Of a stretch of 64,000 nt of DNA, positions 35,836 to 43,475 are shown piece by piece. Within the stretch, counting starts at the first letter, position 1; every line of letters starts with the position of its first letter. Both the position numbers and the translations under genes were made by a program. The stretch is from assembly GCF_006715395.1 (NCBI RefSeq), contig NZ_VFNC01000002.1:2976001-3040000 (forward strand). Reading direction: 5' to 3'. The DNA is from Streptomyces sp. SLBN-31 (lineage in GTDB: Bacteria; Actinomycetota; Actinomycetes; Streptomycetales; Streptomycetaceae). The notes beneath the pieces are model-generated. The model worked only from the letters and a program-made list of their open reading frames with translations. It was not told the origin of the DNA and searched no databases.

Positions 35836-36566
35836 CGACCACGGTGCCGCACCGGCGCCCCAAGGACCTGCGCGACTTCTACGAGGACCCGTCGGTCCCC
35901 GTCGCCTCCGGCGCGCCCCGCAGCCTCCGCCAGGCCCGCATGCTGGCCGCCGCGCTGGGCACCGCCCGCGAGCGGACCATCCTCGACGTCGGCTGCGGCG
36001 ACGGGTCCGCCGCCGCCACCGCTCGCCCGCTGCTGGCCGGCCACCGCATCGTCGGCGTCGACTGGTCCCAGGACGCCCTCAAGCGGGCCCGCGCCCACCT
36101 GTCGTACCCGGTCCGCGGCGAAGTCACCGGTGGCGGACTGCCGTTCAGGTCGGCCTCGGCGGACGCCGTGCTGTTCAGCGAGGTGATCGAGCACCTCGTC
36201 GACCCGGACGCGGCCCTCGACGAGATCCGCCGCGTGCTGCGGCCCGGAGGCCATCTGATGCTCTCCACCCCCAACCTGGCCGCCTGGTACAACCGCGGTC
36301 TGCTGCTGGCCGGTGTGCAGCCGGTGTTCTCCGAGGTCAGTCTGCGCGGCATCCACGGCCGGCCGGGCACGGAGGTCGTCGGGCACCTGCGCCTCTACAC
36401 CGCCCGCGCGCTGCGGGAGTTCGTCGCCGCGTCCGGTTTCGAGGTCGTACGCGTGGCGGGCGCCCCCTTCCACGGCGTGCCGCGTGCTTTGCGCCCCCTC
36501 GACCGGCTGGCCTGCTCCAGACCCTCCCTCGCCTCGATCCTTCTCCTGCACGCACGGAAGACCTAG
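35832..36566 (+). CDS. Class I SAM-dependent methyltransferase
   Basis: 244 residues with motif I ILDVGCGDGSAAATARPL, GVDWSQDALKRARAH, and FSEVIEHLVDPDAALDEIRRVLRPGGHLML. The GVDWS and STPNLAAWYNR signatures place it with methyltransferases that modify sugars or isoprenoids. ATGA overlap with the acyltransferase and 12 bp to the membrane gene keep it in the operon. Confidence 0.9.
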   Translation: MTTTVPHRRPKDLRDFYEDPSVPVASGAPRSLRQARMLAAALGTARERTILDVGCGDGSAAATARPLLAGHRIVGVDWSQDALKRARAHLSYPVRGEVTGGGLPFRSASADAVLFSEVIEHLVDPDAALDEIRRVLRPGGHLMLSTPNLAAWYNRGLLLAGVQPVFSEVSLRGIHGRPGTEVVGHLRLYTARALREFVAASGFEVVRVAGAPFHGVPRALRPLDRLACSRPSLASILLLHARKT

Positions 36567-36578
36567 GGGGGTGCACCC

Positions 36579-37508
36579 ATGTGGTGGGGAGTGGCCGCGG
36601 CCCTGTTGGCGAACACCCTGTACAGCCTCGGTTTCGTCCTGGAGAAACGGGCGCTGACCGCGCTCCCCGAGGTGACGATCCGTCAACCGGCGCGGCTGCT
36701 GCGGCTGGTGCTGGGCAGTCCGCTGTGGATCGCCGGATCCGTCGCCCTGGCCTCCGGGTTCGGCGCCCAGCTCGTCGTCTACCGCACCCTGCCGATCGCC
36801 GCCGCCCAGGGCATCTTCGTGTCCGGCCTGGTGCTGCTCGTCCTGCTGTCGGCCCGGCTGCTGGGCGAGGAGACCACCGGGCGGGAGCGGTACGCCCTCG
36901 GCGCGATCCTCGCCGCGCTGCTGATGGTCGTGCTGTCCCTGAAGGAGGCCGGCGCGCACGCGGACACCGTCGGCCGCGGCGCCCCGTACCAGCTGATCCT
37001 GCTGGTGTGCGTGCCGTCGCTGGCGGCCGGCGTGTGGCTGTACGGGGCCGCCGAGCGCCGCGCCCGGCACCGGCACCGGGCGCCGAGCACGGGCGTGGAG
37101 TACGGGGTGGCGGTGGGCCTGCTGTACGGCGTCAGCTCGTTGGCGATCAAAGGCGTGTCGAGCTACCTGAGCTCGAGCGGCCTCGGCCAGGCGGTGGTCG
37201 GCGTGCTCAAGTCGCCGTACCCGTATCTGCTGCTGTTCACCGGCGCGTTCGGCCTCGTCATGTCGCAGGCCGCGCTGCAGCGCTGCCGGGCCTCGCTGAT
37301 CGTGCCGGTGTGCACGACGGTGACCTCCCTGTACACGGCGGTGATCGGCACCCTCTCGTTCGGCGAGGCGCTGCCGCACGACCCGTTGCGGCTCGCGCTG
37401 CGCCTCGCGGGCACCGCGCTCGCCGTCTGCGTACTGCTGACCATGCCCAGACACGACCCCGCACCACAGCAACCCCCCATCGGTGCCAAGGAGTTGACGC
37501 CACCATGA
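36579..37508 (+). CDS. EamA-like integral membrane protein
   Basis: 309 residues in about nine to ten membrane helices, beginning WWGVAAALLANTLYSLGFVLEKRAL. The pattern of two EamA-like halves with a polar centre matches Streptomyces DMT-like proteins placed beside glycan genes. It could flip or export a lipid-linked intermediate; no direct motif shows this. It ends by ATGA overlap with the Trm112-like gene. Confidence 0.78.
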   Translation: MWWGVAAALLANTLYSLGFVLEKRALTALPEVTIRQPARLLRLVLGSPLWIAGSVALASGFGAQLVVYRTLPIAAAQGIFVSGLVLLVLLSARLLGEETTGRERYALGAILAALLMVVLSLKEAGAHADTVGRGAPYQLILLVCVPSLAAGVWLYGAAERRARHRHRAPSTGVEYGVAVGLLYGVSSLAIKGVSSYLSSSGLGQAVVGVLKSPYPYLLLFTGAFGLVMSQAALQRCRASLIVPVCTTVTSLYTAVIGTLSFGEALPHDPLRLALRLAGTALAVCVLLTMPRHDPAPQQPPIGAKELTPP

Positions 37509-37729
37509 ACCCCGACGACCCGCTGCTGCGGATTCTGGCGTGCCCGCTGGACAAGGGCCCGCTGCACCTCGTGAAGCCGGACGGGCCCGAGGCGTCCGAG
37601 GCCCTGTACAACCCGCGTCTGCACCGCCGTTACCCCGTCGTCGACGGCATCCCCCAGCTGCTGCCGTCGTCCGGGGAGCAGGTGTCGGACGAGGAGCACG
37701 AGGTCCTGCTGAAACGGGTGGCCCGATGA
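37505..37729 (+). CDS. Trm112/UPF0434 family protein
   Basis: 74 residues: the start MNPDDPLLRILACPLDKGPL and the HRRYPVVDGIPQLLP strand are diagnostic. Trm112 family members activate partner methyltransferases. Here the gene overlaps, by ATGA on both sides, an EamA-like gene and an FkbM methyltransferase, so it may stabilise one of the operon's methyltransferases. The N-terminal metal site keeps one Cys (CPLDKG) rather than the usual zinc pair. Confidence 0.88.
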   Translation: MNPDDPLLRILACPLDKGPLHLVKPDGPEASEALYNPRLHRRYPVVDGIPQLLPSSGEQVSDEEHEVLLKRVAR

Positions 37730-38574
37730 GCACGGCACCCCGGCACCCGTCCCGCACCCTGGCCGCCCGGCTGGCCCCGCTGCTGCCCACCCGCCTGGTC
37801 GCCGCCACCGCCCGGGCGGTCTATCCGCGCTTCGAACCCGAGCTGGCCCGGCTGGCGGAGCTGTGTCCGGCGGACTGCGGGACGGCCGTGGACGTCGGCG
37901 GCTGGTACGGCCCCTGGACGCGGCGGCTGGCCCGGCGGGCGCGGCTCGTGGTGACCGTGGAGCCGGTCCCCCATCTGGCCCGGCTGCTGACGGCCGCCGC
38001 CCCGTCGAACGTCCGTGTCGTCGAAGCGGCCGCAGCGGACCGCTCGGGCACCGCCCGGCTGTGGCTGCCGCCGGACGACGCCGGCGACCGGGGCGTGTCC
38101 TCCCTGGTCCGCCGGGACATCCACGGCCACGCGCTGGACGTGCGCTGCGTCACCCTCGACGAACTGGGCCTGCGGGACGTCGGATTCATCAAGATCGACG
38201 TGGACGGCAGCGAGCCGGCCGTGCTGAGCGGCGCCACGGGCCTGCTGGTCCGCGACCGTCCCGCGCTCTTCGTCGAGCTGGAGTCGCGCATCCAGCCCAT
38301 CGCCCCGGTCGTCGCCCACCTCTCGCTGCTCGGCTACGACGGCTGGGTGCTGCCCGGCGCCGACTGGGTGCCGTTGGCGAAGTTCCCGCTGGAGGAGCAC
38401 CAGGCGGCCGCCGCGCACGTGGTGGCGCAGGGACTGCTGCCCCGCGTCCTGCCGTTCCGCAGCCGTCCCCGCTACGTCAACTCGGTCCTCTTCCTGCCCG
38501 ACGGCCGCCGGCCGGGCGATGTCGGTGCCGTGCGCGACGATGGGAGACATGCCGTCCGCGAAGCGCCCCACTGA
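37726..38574 (+). CDS. FkbM-family methyltransferase
   Basis: 282 residues. The FkbM pattern is VDVGGWYGPWTRRLA, VVTVEPVPHLARLL, and FIKIDVDGSEPAVLSGA. It probably O-methylates a sugar of the surface glycan. Coupled by ATGA to the Trm112-like gene. Its last codons overlap the start region of the next gene. Confidence 0.9.
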   Translation: MSTAPRHPSRTLAARLAPLLPTRLVAATARAVYPRFEPELARLAELCPADCGTAVDVGGWYGPWTRRLARRARLVVTVEPVPHLARLLTAAAPSNVRVVEAAAADRSGTARLWLPPDDAGDRGVSSLVRRDIHGHALDVRCVTLDELGLRDVGFIKIDVDGSEPAVLSGATGLLVRDRPALFVELESRIQPIAPVVAHLSLLGYDGWVLPGADWVPLAKFPLEEHQAAAAHVVAQGLLPRVLPFRSRPRYVNSVLFLPDGRRPGDVGAVRDDGRHAVREAPH

Positions 38575-39139
38575 TCCCTTCACAGCGCTCGACTTCCAGC
38601 TGGTCCTGCTGCGCCGCATGGCCGACCACAACCCCGGCCTGGTGGAGGAGGCCCGGCGTGAGCTGGGCGTGTCCATCGCCGGGATGCGGGAGGCCAACAA
38701 GCGCTGGCAGGCGATGCTGCACTCCCCGCGCGCGCGTGCCGCCGCCTCCCGGTACCGCTCGGTGCTCGGCGAGCCCGAGTCGACCGCCTCCCGCAGGATC
38801 GGCGACCTGGACTGCGAGGCCTGGCTGTGGCCGCTCCCGCTCTGGCCCGACCTGCGCTTCGAGGTCCTGCTCGCCCCGAACGGCGGGGTGTGGAACGAAT
38901 GGCTGGTCCGTGTCCCGGGCGCCCCGGGCCCGTCCCTCACCACCCTCGACGACCTCACGCCCTGGTCCTGCACGGTGGACGAGGCGGCCCGCGCCTTCGC
39001 CCCGGCCCGCCCCCTGGAGGGCACGGCGCCGACCCGCTGGGGGCTGGCGTTCACGGCGCCGGACGGGCAGGGGGTGCGGCGGAAGGTGGCGGCGGAGTTC
39101 ACGTGGGGCCTGCTGCAGCGGGTCGCCGTCGCCGACTGA
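38549..39139 (+). CDS. Conserved hypothetical protein
   Basis: 196 residues from the ATG at 38549 (MPSAKRPTDPFTALDFQLVLLRRM); alternative ATGs lie at 38540 and 38519, and no start has an ideal ribosome site. It is soluble, with a helical N-terminus and an aromatic beta region (WPLPLWPDLRFEVLL, VWNEWLVRVP). I do not recognise a family. It overlaps the FkbM stop and ends the plus-strand run against the convergent ATP-grasp gene. Confidence 0.65.
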   Translation: MPSAKRPTDPFTALDFQLVLLRRMADHNPGLVEEARRELGVSIAGMREANKRWQAMLHSPRARAAASRYRSVLGEPESTASRRIGDLDCEAWLWPLPLWPDLRFEVLLAPNGGVWNEWLVRVPGAPGPSLTTLDDLTPWSCTVDEAARAFAPARPLEGTAPTRWGLAFTAPDGQGVRRKVAAEFTWGLLQRVAVAD

Positions 39140-39153
39140 GCGGAGTGCGCCCC

Positions 39154-40026
39154 TCAGCCCGCGGCCGCCGTCAGGATCGCGTCCCGCACCGCCGGCACCG
39201 AGCCGGGGTGCAGGAACAGGAAGAGGTTCGGCTCGACCAGCTCCAGTTCCATCACCACCGGCTCCCCGTCCTCCCCGTCGACGAGGTCCACGCGCGCGTA
39301 GAGCAGTCCGGCCGCGTCCGGTACCGCGGCCAGGGCGCTTTCGGCGACGGCGACTTCGGCCGGGGTGGGCCGCCACGGCTCCAGGTCCGGGTGGGCGACC
39401 TTGTCGGCGTCGTAGGCGGTGCCGGGGGCGAGGACGGCCCGCTTTCGGCTGGCGTGCAGCAGGCGTCCGCCGAAGAACTGCAGGGCCCGCTCGCCGCCGG
39501 TGTCGATGGCGCGCATGTACGGCTGCACCATCGCGGTGAACCCCTCCTCGTGCAGGCGCGCGAGGTGCCGTACGGCCGTCTGCCGCTCCTCAGGCAGGTA
39601 GCGCGCGGCGTAGCGGGCTCCCGCGCCGGAGGTGGGCTTGACGACGTACTCGTGACCGTCCGGCAGGTCGGCGGCGGTGCCGGGCGCGAGGTACCGGGTG
39701 GGTACGACGGGCACCCCGGCCGCCGCGAGGTCGCCGAGGTAGCGCTTGTCGCTGTTCCACCGCACGACGTCCGCCGGGTTGGCCAGCCGGGTGAGCGCGC
39801 CGCACTTGTGGGCCCAGGCGGTGAACTCGGCCGCCCGCCAGCTGTAGTCCCAGGTGGAGCGGATGACGGCGAGGTCGTAGGCGGCCCAGTCCACTTCGGC
39901 GTCGTCCCACACCACGACATCCGCCCGCGCACCGGCCGCACCCAGCGCGTCCCGCAGAACGGGCAGGTCGCGATCGCGGTGGGGCTGCGGCCCGGGATCG
40001 TAGGTGACGAGGGCGACACGGGCCAC
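39154..40026 (-). CDS. ATP-grasp domain protein (RimK/glutathione-synthetase-like)
   Basis: 290 residues. The N-terminal preATP-grasp strand is RVALVTYDPGP, with VIRSTWDYSWR. The ATP-grasp core has YVVKPTSGAGARYAARY and the Mg-binding end VVMELELVEPNLFLF. This class forms amide or thioester bonds with ATP. Cytoplasmic; substrate not predictable. It is divergent from matB with 186 bp between them. Confidence 0.8.
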   Translation of the reverse strand: MARVALVTYDPGPQPHRDRDLPVLRDALGAAGARADVVVWDDAEVDWAAYDLAVIRSTWDYSWRAAEFTAWAHKCGALTRLANPADVVRWNSDKRYLGDLAAAGVPVVPTRYLAPGTAADLPDGHEYVVKPTSGAGARYAARYLPEERQTAVRHLARLHEEGFTAMVQPYMRAIDTGGERALQFFGGRLLHASRKRAVLAPGTAYDADKVAHPDLEPWRPTPAEVAVAESALAAVPDAAGLLYARVDLVDGEDGEPVVMELELVEPNLFLFLHPGSVPAVRDAILTAAAG

Positions 40027-40212
40027 GACCAGAACTCCGTCCGACGGCGAACAAAAGACCGCCGCAGGCTAACCACCCCACCCCGTCCCCCGGCAACCCG
40101 ACCGACGTCGTGGAGGTCATGGGCTGAGGGCGGTTCGGGGTGGGGGTGTGTGTGCTTGGGAGCGGTGCGGGGACGATGGTGTCGTCGTCCCCTGCTGCAA
40201 GGAGATCGCCGC

Positions 40213-41664
40213 GTGTCCTCTCTGTTCCCAGCCCTGAGCGATGAGTCGAGCGAGCGGGTCGCCCTGCGCTTCGGCGAGCGGTCCCTGACGTACGGGGGGC
40301 TCGCGGCGGCGGCCGGTGCCCTCGGGGAGCGGATCCGCGGGGCGGACCGGGTCGCGGTGTGGGCCACCCCGGCGCTGGAGACGGCCGTCGCCGTGGTCGC
40401 CGCCCTGGAGGCCGGGGTGGCCGCGGTGCCGCTCAACCCGAAGTCGGGCGCGAAGGAGCTGGAGCACATCCTGGCCGACAGCAAGCCCGCGCTGGTGCTG
40501 ACGGCTCCGGGCGACCGGCCGCCCTCCCCGGTGAGCGACCTGCGGCGCGTCGACGTGGAGGTGGTGACCGGCGCCGGTGCGCCCGCCCCCGTCTCCTCCG
40601 TCACCGGTGAGGACCCCGCCCTGGTCGTCTACACCTCCGGCACCACCGGCCCGCCCAAGGGGGCCGTCATCCCCCGCCGGGCGATCGCCACCACCCTGGA
40701 CGCGCTCGCCGACGCCTGGCGGTGGACCGGCGACGACGTCCTCGTGCACGGGCTGCCGCTGTTCCATGTGCACGGCCTGGTGCTGGGCATCCTCGGCCCG
40801 CTGCGGCGCGGCGGTTCGGTCCGGCACCTGGGCAGGTTCTCCACCGAGGGCGTCACCCGTGAGCTCGGGGCCGGCGCGACCATGCTGTTCGGCGTCCCGA
40901 CGATGTACCACCGGATCGCCCAGGCCCTGCCGGAGGAACCGGAGCTGGCCGGGGCCCTGGGCCGGGCCCGGCTGCTGGTGTCCGGTTCCGCCGCGCTCCC
41001 CGTGCACGACCACGAGCGGATCACGGCCGCCACCGGGCAGCGGGTGATCGAGCGGTACGGCATGACGGAGACCCTGATGAACACCAGCGTGCGGGCGGAC
41101 GGGGAGCCGCGCGCGGGAACCGTCGGCGTGCCGCTGCCGGGCGTGGAGCTGCGGCTGGTGGAGGAGGACGGGACGCCCGTCGCCTCGTACGACGGCGAGA
41201 CCGTGGGCGAGATCCAGGTGCGCGGCCCGAACCTGTTCACCGGCTACCTCAACCGGCCCGACGCGACCGAGGCCGCCTTCACCGCGGACGGCTGGTTCCG
41301 CACCGGGGACATGGCGGTGCGCGAGAGCGACGGGTATGTGCGGATCGTCGGGCGCAAGGCCACCGACCTGATCAAGAGCGGGGGTTACAAGATCGGGGCC
41401 GGTGAGATCGAGAACGCGCTGCTGGAGCACCGGGGGGTGCGGGAGGCCGCGGTCACCGGGGAGCCGGACGCGGACCTGGGTGAGCGGATCGTGGCGTGGG
41501 TGGTGCCGGAGGATGCCGAGAACCCGCCGGGTGACGGGGAGTTGGCCGATCATGTGGCCGCCCGTCTCGCCCCGCACAAGCGGCCGCGCGTGGTGCGCTA
41601 CCTGGACTCTCTGCCCCGCAACGACATGGGGAAGATCATGAAGCGGGCCCTGAACCGTGACTGA
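40213..41664 (+). CDS. matB: Malonyl-CoA synthetase MatB
   Basis: 483 residues from the GTG behind AAGGAG. It has all the ANL-superfamily motifs: VVYTSGTTGPPKGAVIPRR (A3), RYGMTETLMNTS (A5), GWFRTGDMAV (A7) and DLIKSGGYKIGAGEIENAL (A8), plus the C-terminal catalytic lysine region NDMGKIMKR. Sequence and length match Streptomyces MatB, which makes malonyl- or methylmalonyl-CoA from the free diacids with ATP and CoA. It overlaps the following carboxyltransferase by 8 bp, so malonyl-CoA supply and use are co-expressed. Confidence 0.95.
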   Translation: MSSLFPALSDESSERVALRFGERSLTYGGLAAAAGALGERIRGADRVAVWATPALETAVAVVAALEAGVAAVPLNPKSGAKELEHILADSKPALVLTAPGDRPPSPVSDLRRVDVEVVTGAGAPAPVSSVTGEDPALVVYTSGTTGPPKGAVIPRRAIATTLDALADAWRWTGDDVLVHGLPLFHVHGLVLGILGPLRRGGSVRHLGRFSTEGVTRELGAGATMLFGVPTMYHRIAQALPEEPELAGALGRARLLVSGSAALPVHDHERITAATGQRVIERYGMTETLMNTSVRADGEPRAGTVGVPLPGVELRLVEEDGTPVASYDGETVGEIQVRGPNLFTGYLNRPDATEAAFTADGWFRTGDMAVRESDGYVRIVGRKATDLIKSGGYKIGAGEIENALLEHRGVREAAVTGEPDADLGERIVAWVVPEDAENPPGDGELADHVAARLAPHKRPRVVRYLDSLPRNDMGKIMKRALNRD

Positions 41665-43078
41665 GCGCCTCACCGCCCGCGAGATCCTGGAACTCCTCGC
41701 GGACGACGCCACCTTCACCGAACTCCCCCATCCCGCACGCGACTCCGGGCCCGACGGGCCCCTCGCCTGGCAGGGCTACGACGCCTCGCGGGCCCGCGCG
41801 GCCGAGCGGACCGGCGAGCGGGAGTCCGTGGTCGTCGGCACCGCGAGCGTCATGGGCACGCCGGCGGTACTGATCGTCTTCGAGTTCGGCTTCCTCGGCG
41901 GCTCGCTCGGCGAACGCACCGGCGACCGCCTGGTGGCGGCCCACGAGTACGCCCGCGCGCACCGCCTGCCCGTCGTCCCGCTCGTCGCCACCGGCGGCAG
42001 CCGGATGCAGGAGGGCATGGTCGCTCTCACCCAACTCCAGCGCGTGGCCCGCCAGTCGGCCCTCACCCGCGAGGCGGGCCTGCCCCAGATCGCGGTCCTG
42101 CGCGACCCGACGACCGGCGGCGGCTGGGCGACCCTGGGCGCGGGCGCCGACGTGATCCTCGCCCTGCCGGGTGCGCAGGTCGGCTTCGCGGGCTCCCGGG
42201 TCCGCCCGGCGGACGCCGATCCGACGGCGTACACGGCCGAGGCCCAGGTGGCGTGCGGCGCGGCGGACGCGGTGGTACCGGTGGCGGACCTCCGGCAGGT
42301 GCTCGGGCGGTGGCTGCGGCTGCTGACCGGCGGGGCGGATGCCGCAGCCGCTCCCCGCCCCGCCCCCGTCCCCTTCGCGCTGGGCGCCCAGGGCCTTCCG
42401 GGCAGCGGCTGGGAGGCCGTGCGGCGGGCCCGTTCACCGGAGCGGCCCCGCGCCCGCGCCTACCTCGACGCCTACTTCGGCCACCGCGTGGCCATCAGCG
42501 GGGACCGGAGCGGCGGGGCCGATCCCGACGGGATGCTCTGCGGCTTCGGCGAGCATCAGGGCCGTACCGTCGCCTACGCGGCCCAGACCGGCACCGCCAC
42601 CCGGCCCTCCGGGTACCGCACCGCCACCCGGCTGATCCGGCTCGCGGACCGGCTCGGCATCCCGGTGCTGACGCTGGTGGACACCCCGGGTGCGGCCAAC
42701 GACGCGGAGGCGGAGCGGCAGGGGGCCGGGGCGGCGATCGCGGAGCTGTTCGGTGCCGTGGCCGGCGCCCGAACTCCCGTCACCACACTGGTGATCGGCG
42801 AGGGCGGCTCCGGCGGCGCCCTCGCGCTCGCCGCGCCCGGCGACACCTGGGCCACGCCCGACGCCTACTTCTCGGTCATCGCGCCGGAGTCGGCCGCCGC
42901 CATCCTCAAACGCCCGGACGACCGGGTCGAGACGACGGCGGACCAACTCCGCATCCGTCCGCAGGACTTGCTGGAACTCGGGGTGATCCGCGGCATCGCC
43001 GGCCCGCCGGGTACGTTGTCGCCGGTCACACGGAAACGACACAACGGAAACCACGACAGCACCGGCCACCGTCCGTAA
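41657..43078 (+). CDS. Acyl-CoA carboxyltransferase, fused beta-alpha subunit
   Basis: 473 residues from a GTG inside the matB end. The first half is a beta-type carboxyltransferase (GTASVMGTPAVLIVFEFGFLGGSLG, GGSRMQEGMVALTQL). The second half is alpha-type (RYRTAT-like GYRTATRLIRLADRLGIPVLTLVDTPGA and GEGGSGGALALAAPG). A single-chain enzyme this size resembles carboxyltransferases of acyl-CoA carboxylases or malonate-related carboxyl transfer. No biotin carboxylase or carrier is adjacent. With MatB beside it, it could decarboxylate or transfer the malonyl carboxyl group. Confidence 0.85.
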   Translation: MTERLTAREILELLADDATFTELPHPARDSGPDGPLAWQGYDASRARAAERTGERESVVVGTASVMGTPAVLIVFEFGFLGGSLGERTGDRLVAAHEYARAHRLPVVPLVATGGSRMQEGMVALTQLQRVARQSALTREAGLPQIAVLRDPTTGGGWATLGAGADVILALPGAQVGFAGSRVRPADADPTAYTAEAQVACGAADAVVPVADLRQVLGRWLRLLTGGADAAAAPRPAPVPFALGAQGLPGSGWEAVRRARSPERPRARAYLDAYFGHRVAISGDRSGGADPDGMLCGFGEHQGRTVAYAAQTGTATRPSGYRTATRLIRLADRLGIPVLTLVDTPGAANDAEAERQGAGAAIAELFGAVAGARTPVTTLVIGEGGSGGALALAAPGDTWATPDAYFSVIAPESAAAILKRPDDRVETTADQLRIRPQDLLELGVIRGIAGPPGTLSPVTRKRHNGNHDSTGHRP

Positions 43079-43124
43079 CATGGGGGGTCGCCTTGAGTCA
43101 CCAGCACGGGGGAGTCGCCGCGCC

Positions 43125-43475
43125 ATGGACGCGTTAGTGGAGTTCAAGACCGAGGACGGCGCGCTGGTCGTCGTCGAGGGCGTCGACGAGGACACGGGGG
43201 CCCGGATGGTCTCGCGCGGTGACGGACCGGCCCAGGCGGCCCGCACGTTCGAGAACGCGCTGGGCGGGGTCCGCGCCGCCGCCGAGTCGGCGCTCCGGGT
43301 GTTCCGGGACGGCACGCTGCGGCCGGACTCGGTGGAGCTGGAGTTCGGGGTGAAGCTGAGCGCGGAGGCCGGGGCGGTCATCGCGAAGGGGGCGGCCGAG
43401 GGCCATCTGCTGGTGAAGCTGAGCTGGTCGCCGGGGCCGGCCGACGCGGACCCGGAGGCAGCCGACCGGTCATGA
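43125..43475 (+). CDS. Trypco1 domain protein (CU044_2847 type)
   Basis: 116 residues from the ATG after CGGGGGAG. It contains VEFKTEDGALVVVEGV, then SVELEFGVKLSAEAGAVIAKGAAEGHLLVKLSW, the trypsin-co-occurring domain 1 described by comparative genomics. It overlaps the trypsin-VMAP gene by ATGA. It is predicted to bind or present the protease; no enzyme motif is present. Confidence 0.88.
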   Translation: MDALVEFKTEDGALVVVEGVDEDTGARMVSRGDGPAQAARTFENALGGVRAAAESALRVFRDGTLRPDSVELEFGVKLSAEAGAVIAKGAAEGHLLVKLSWSPGPADADPEAADRS

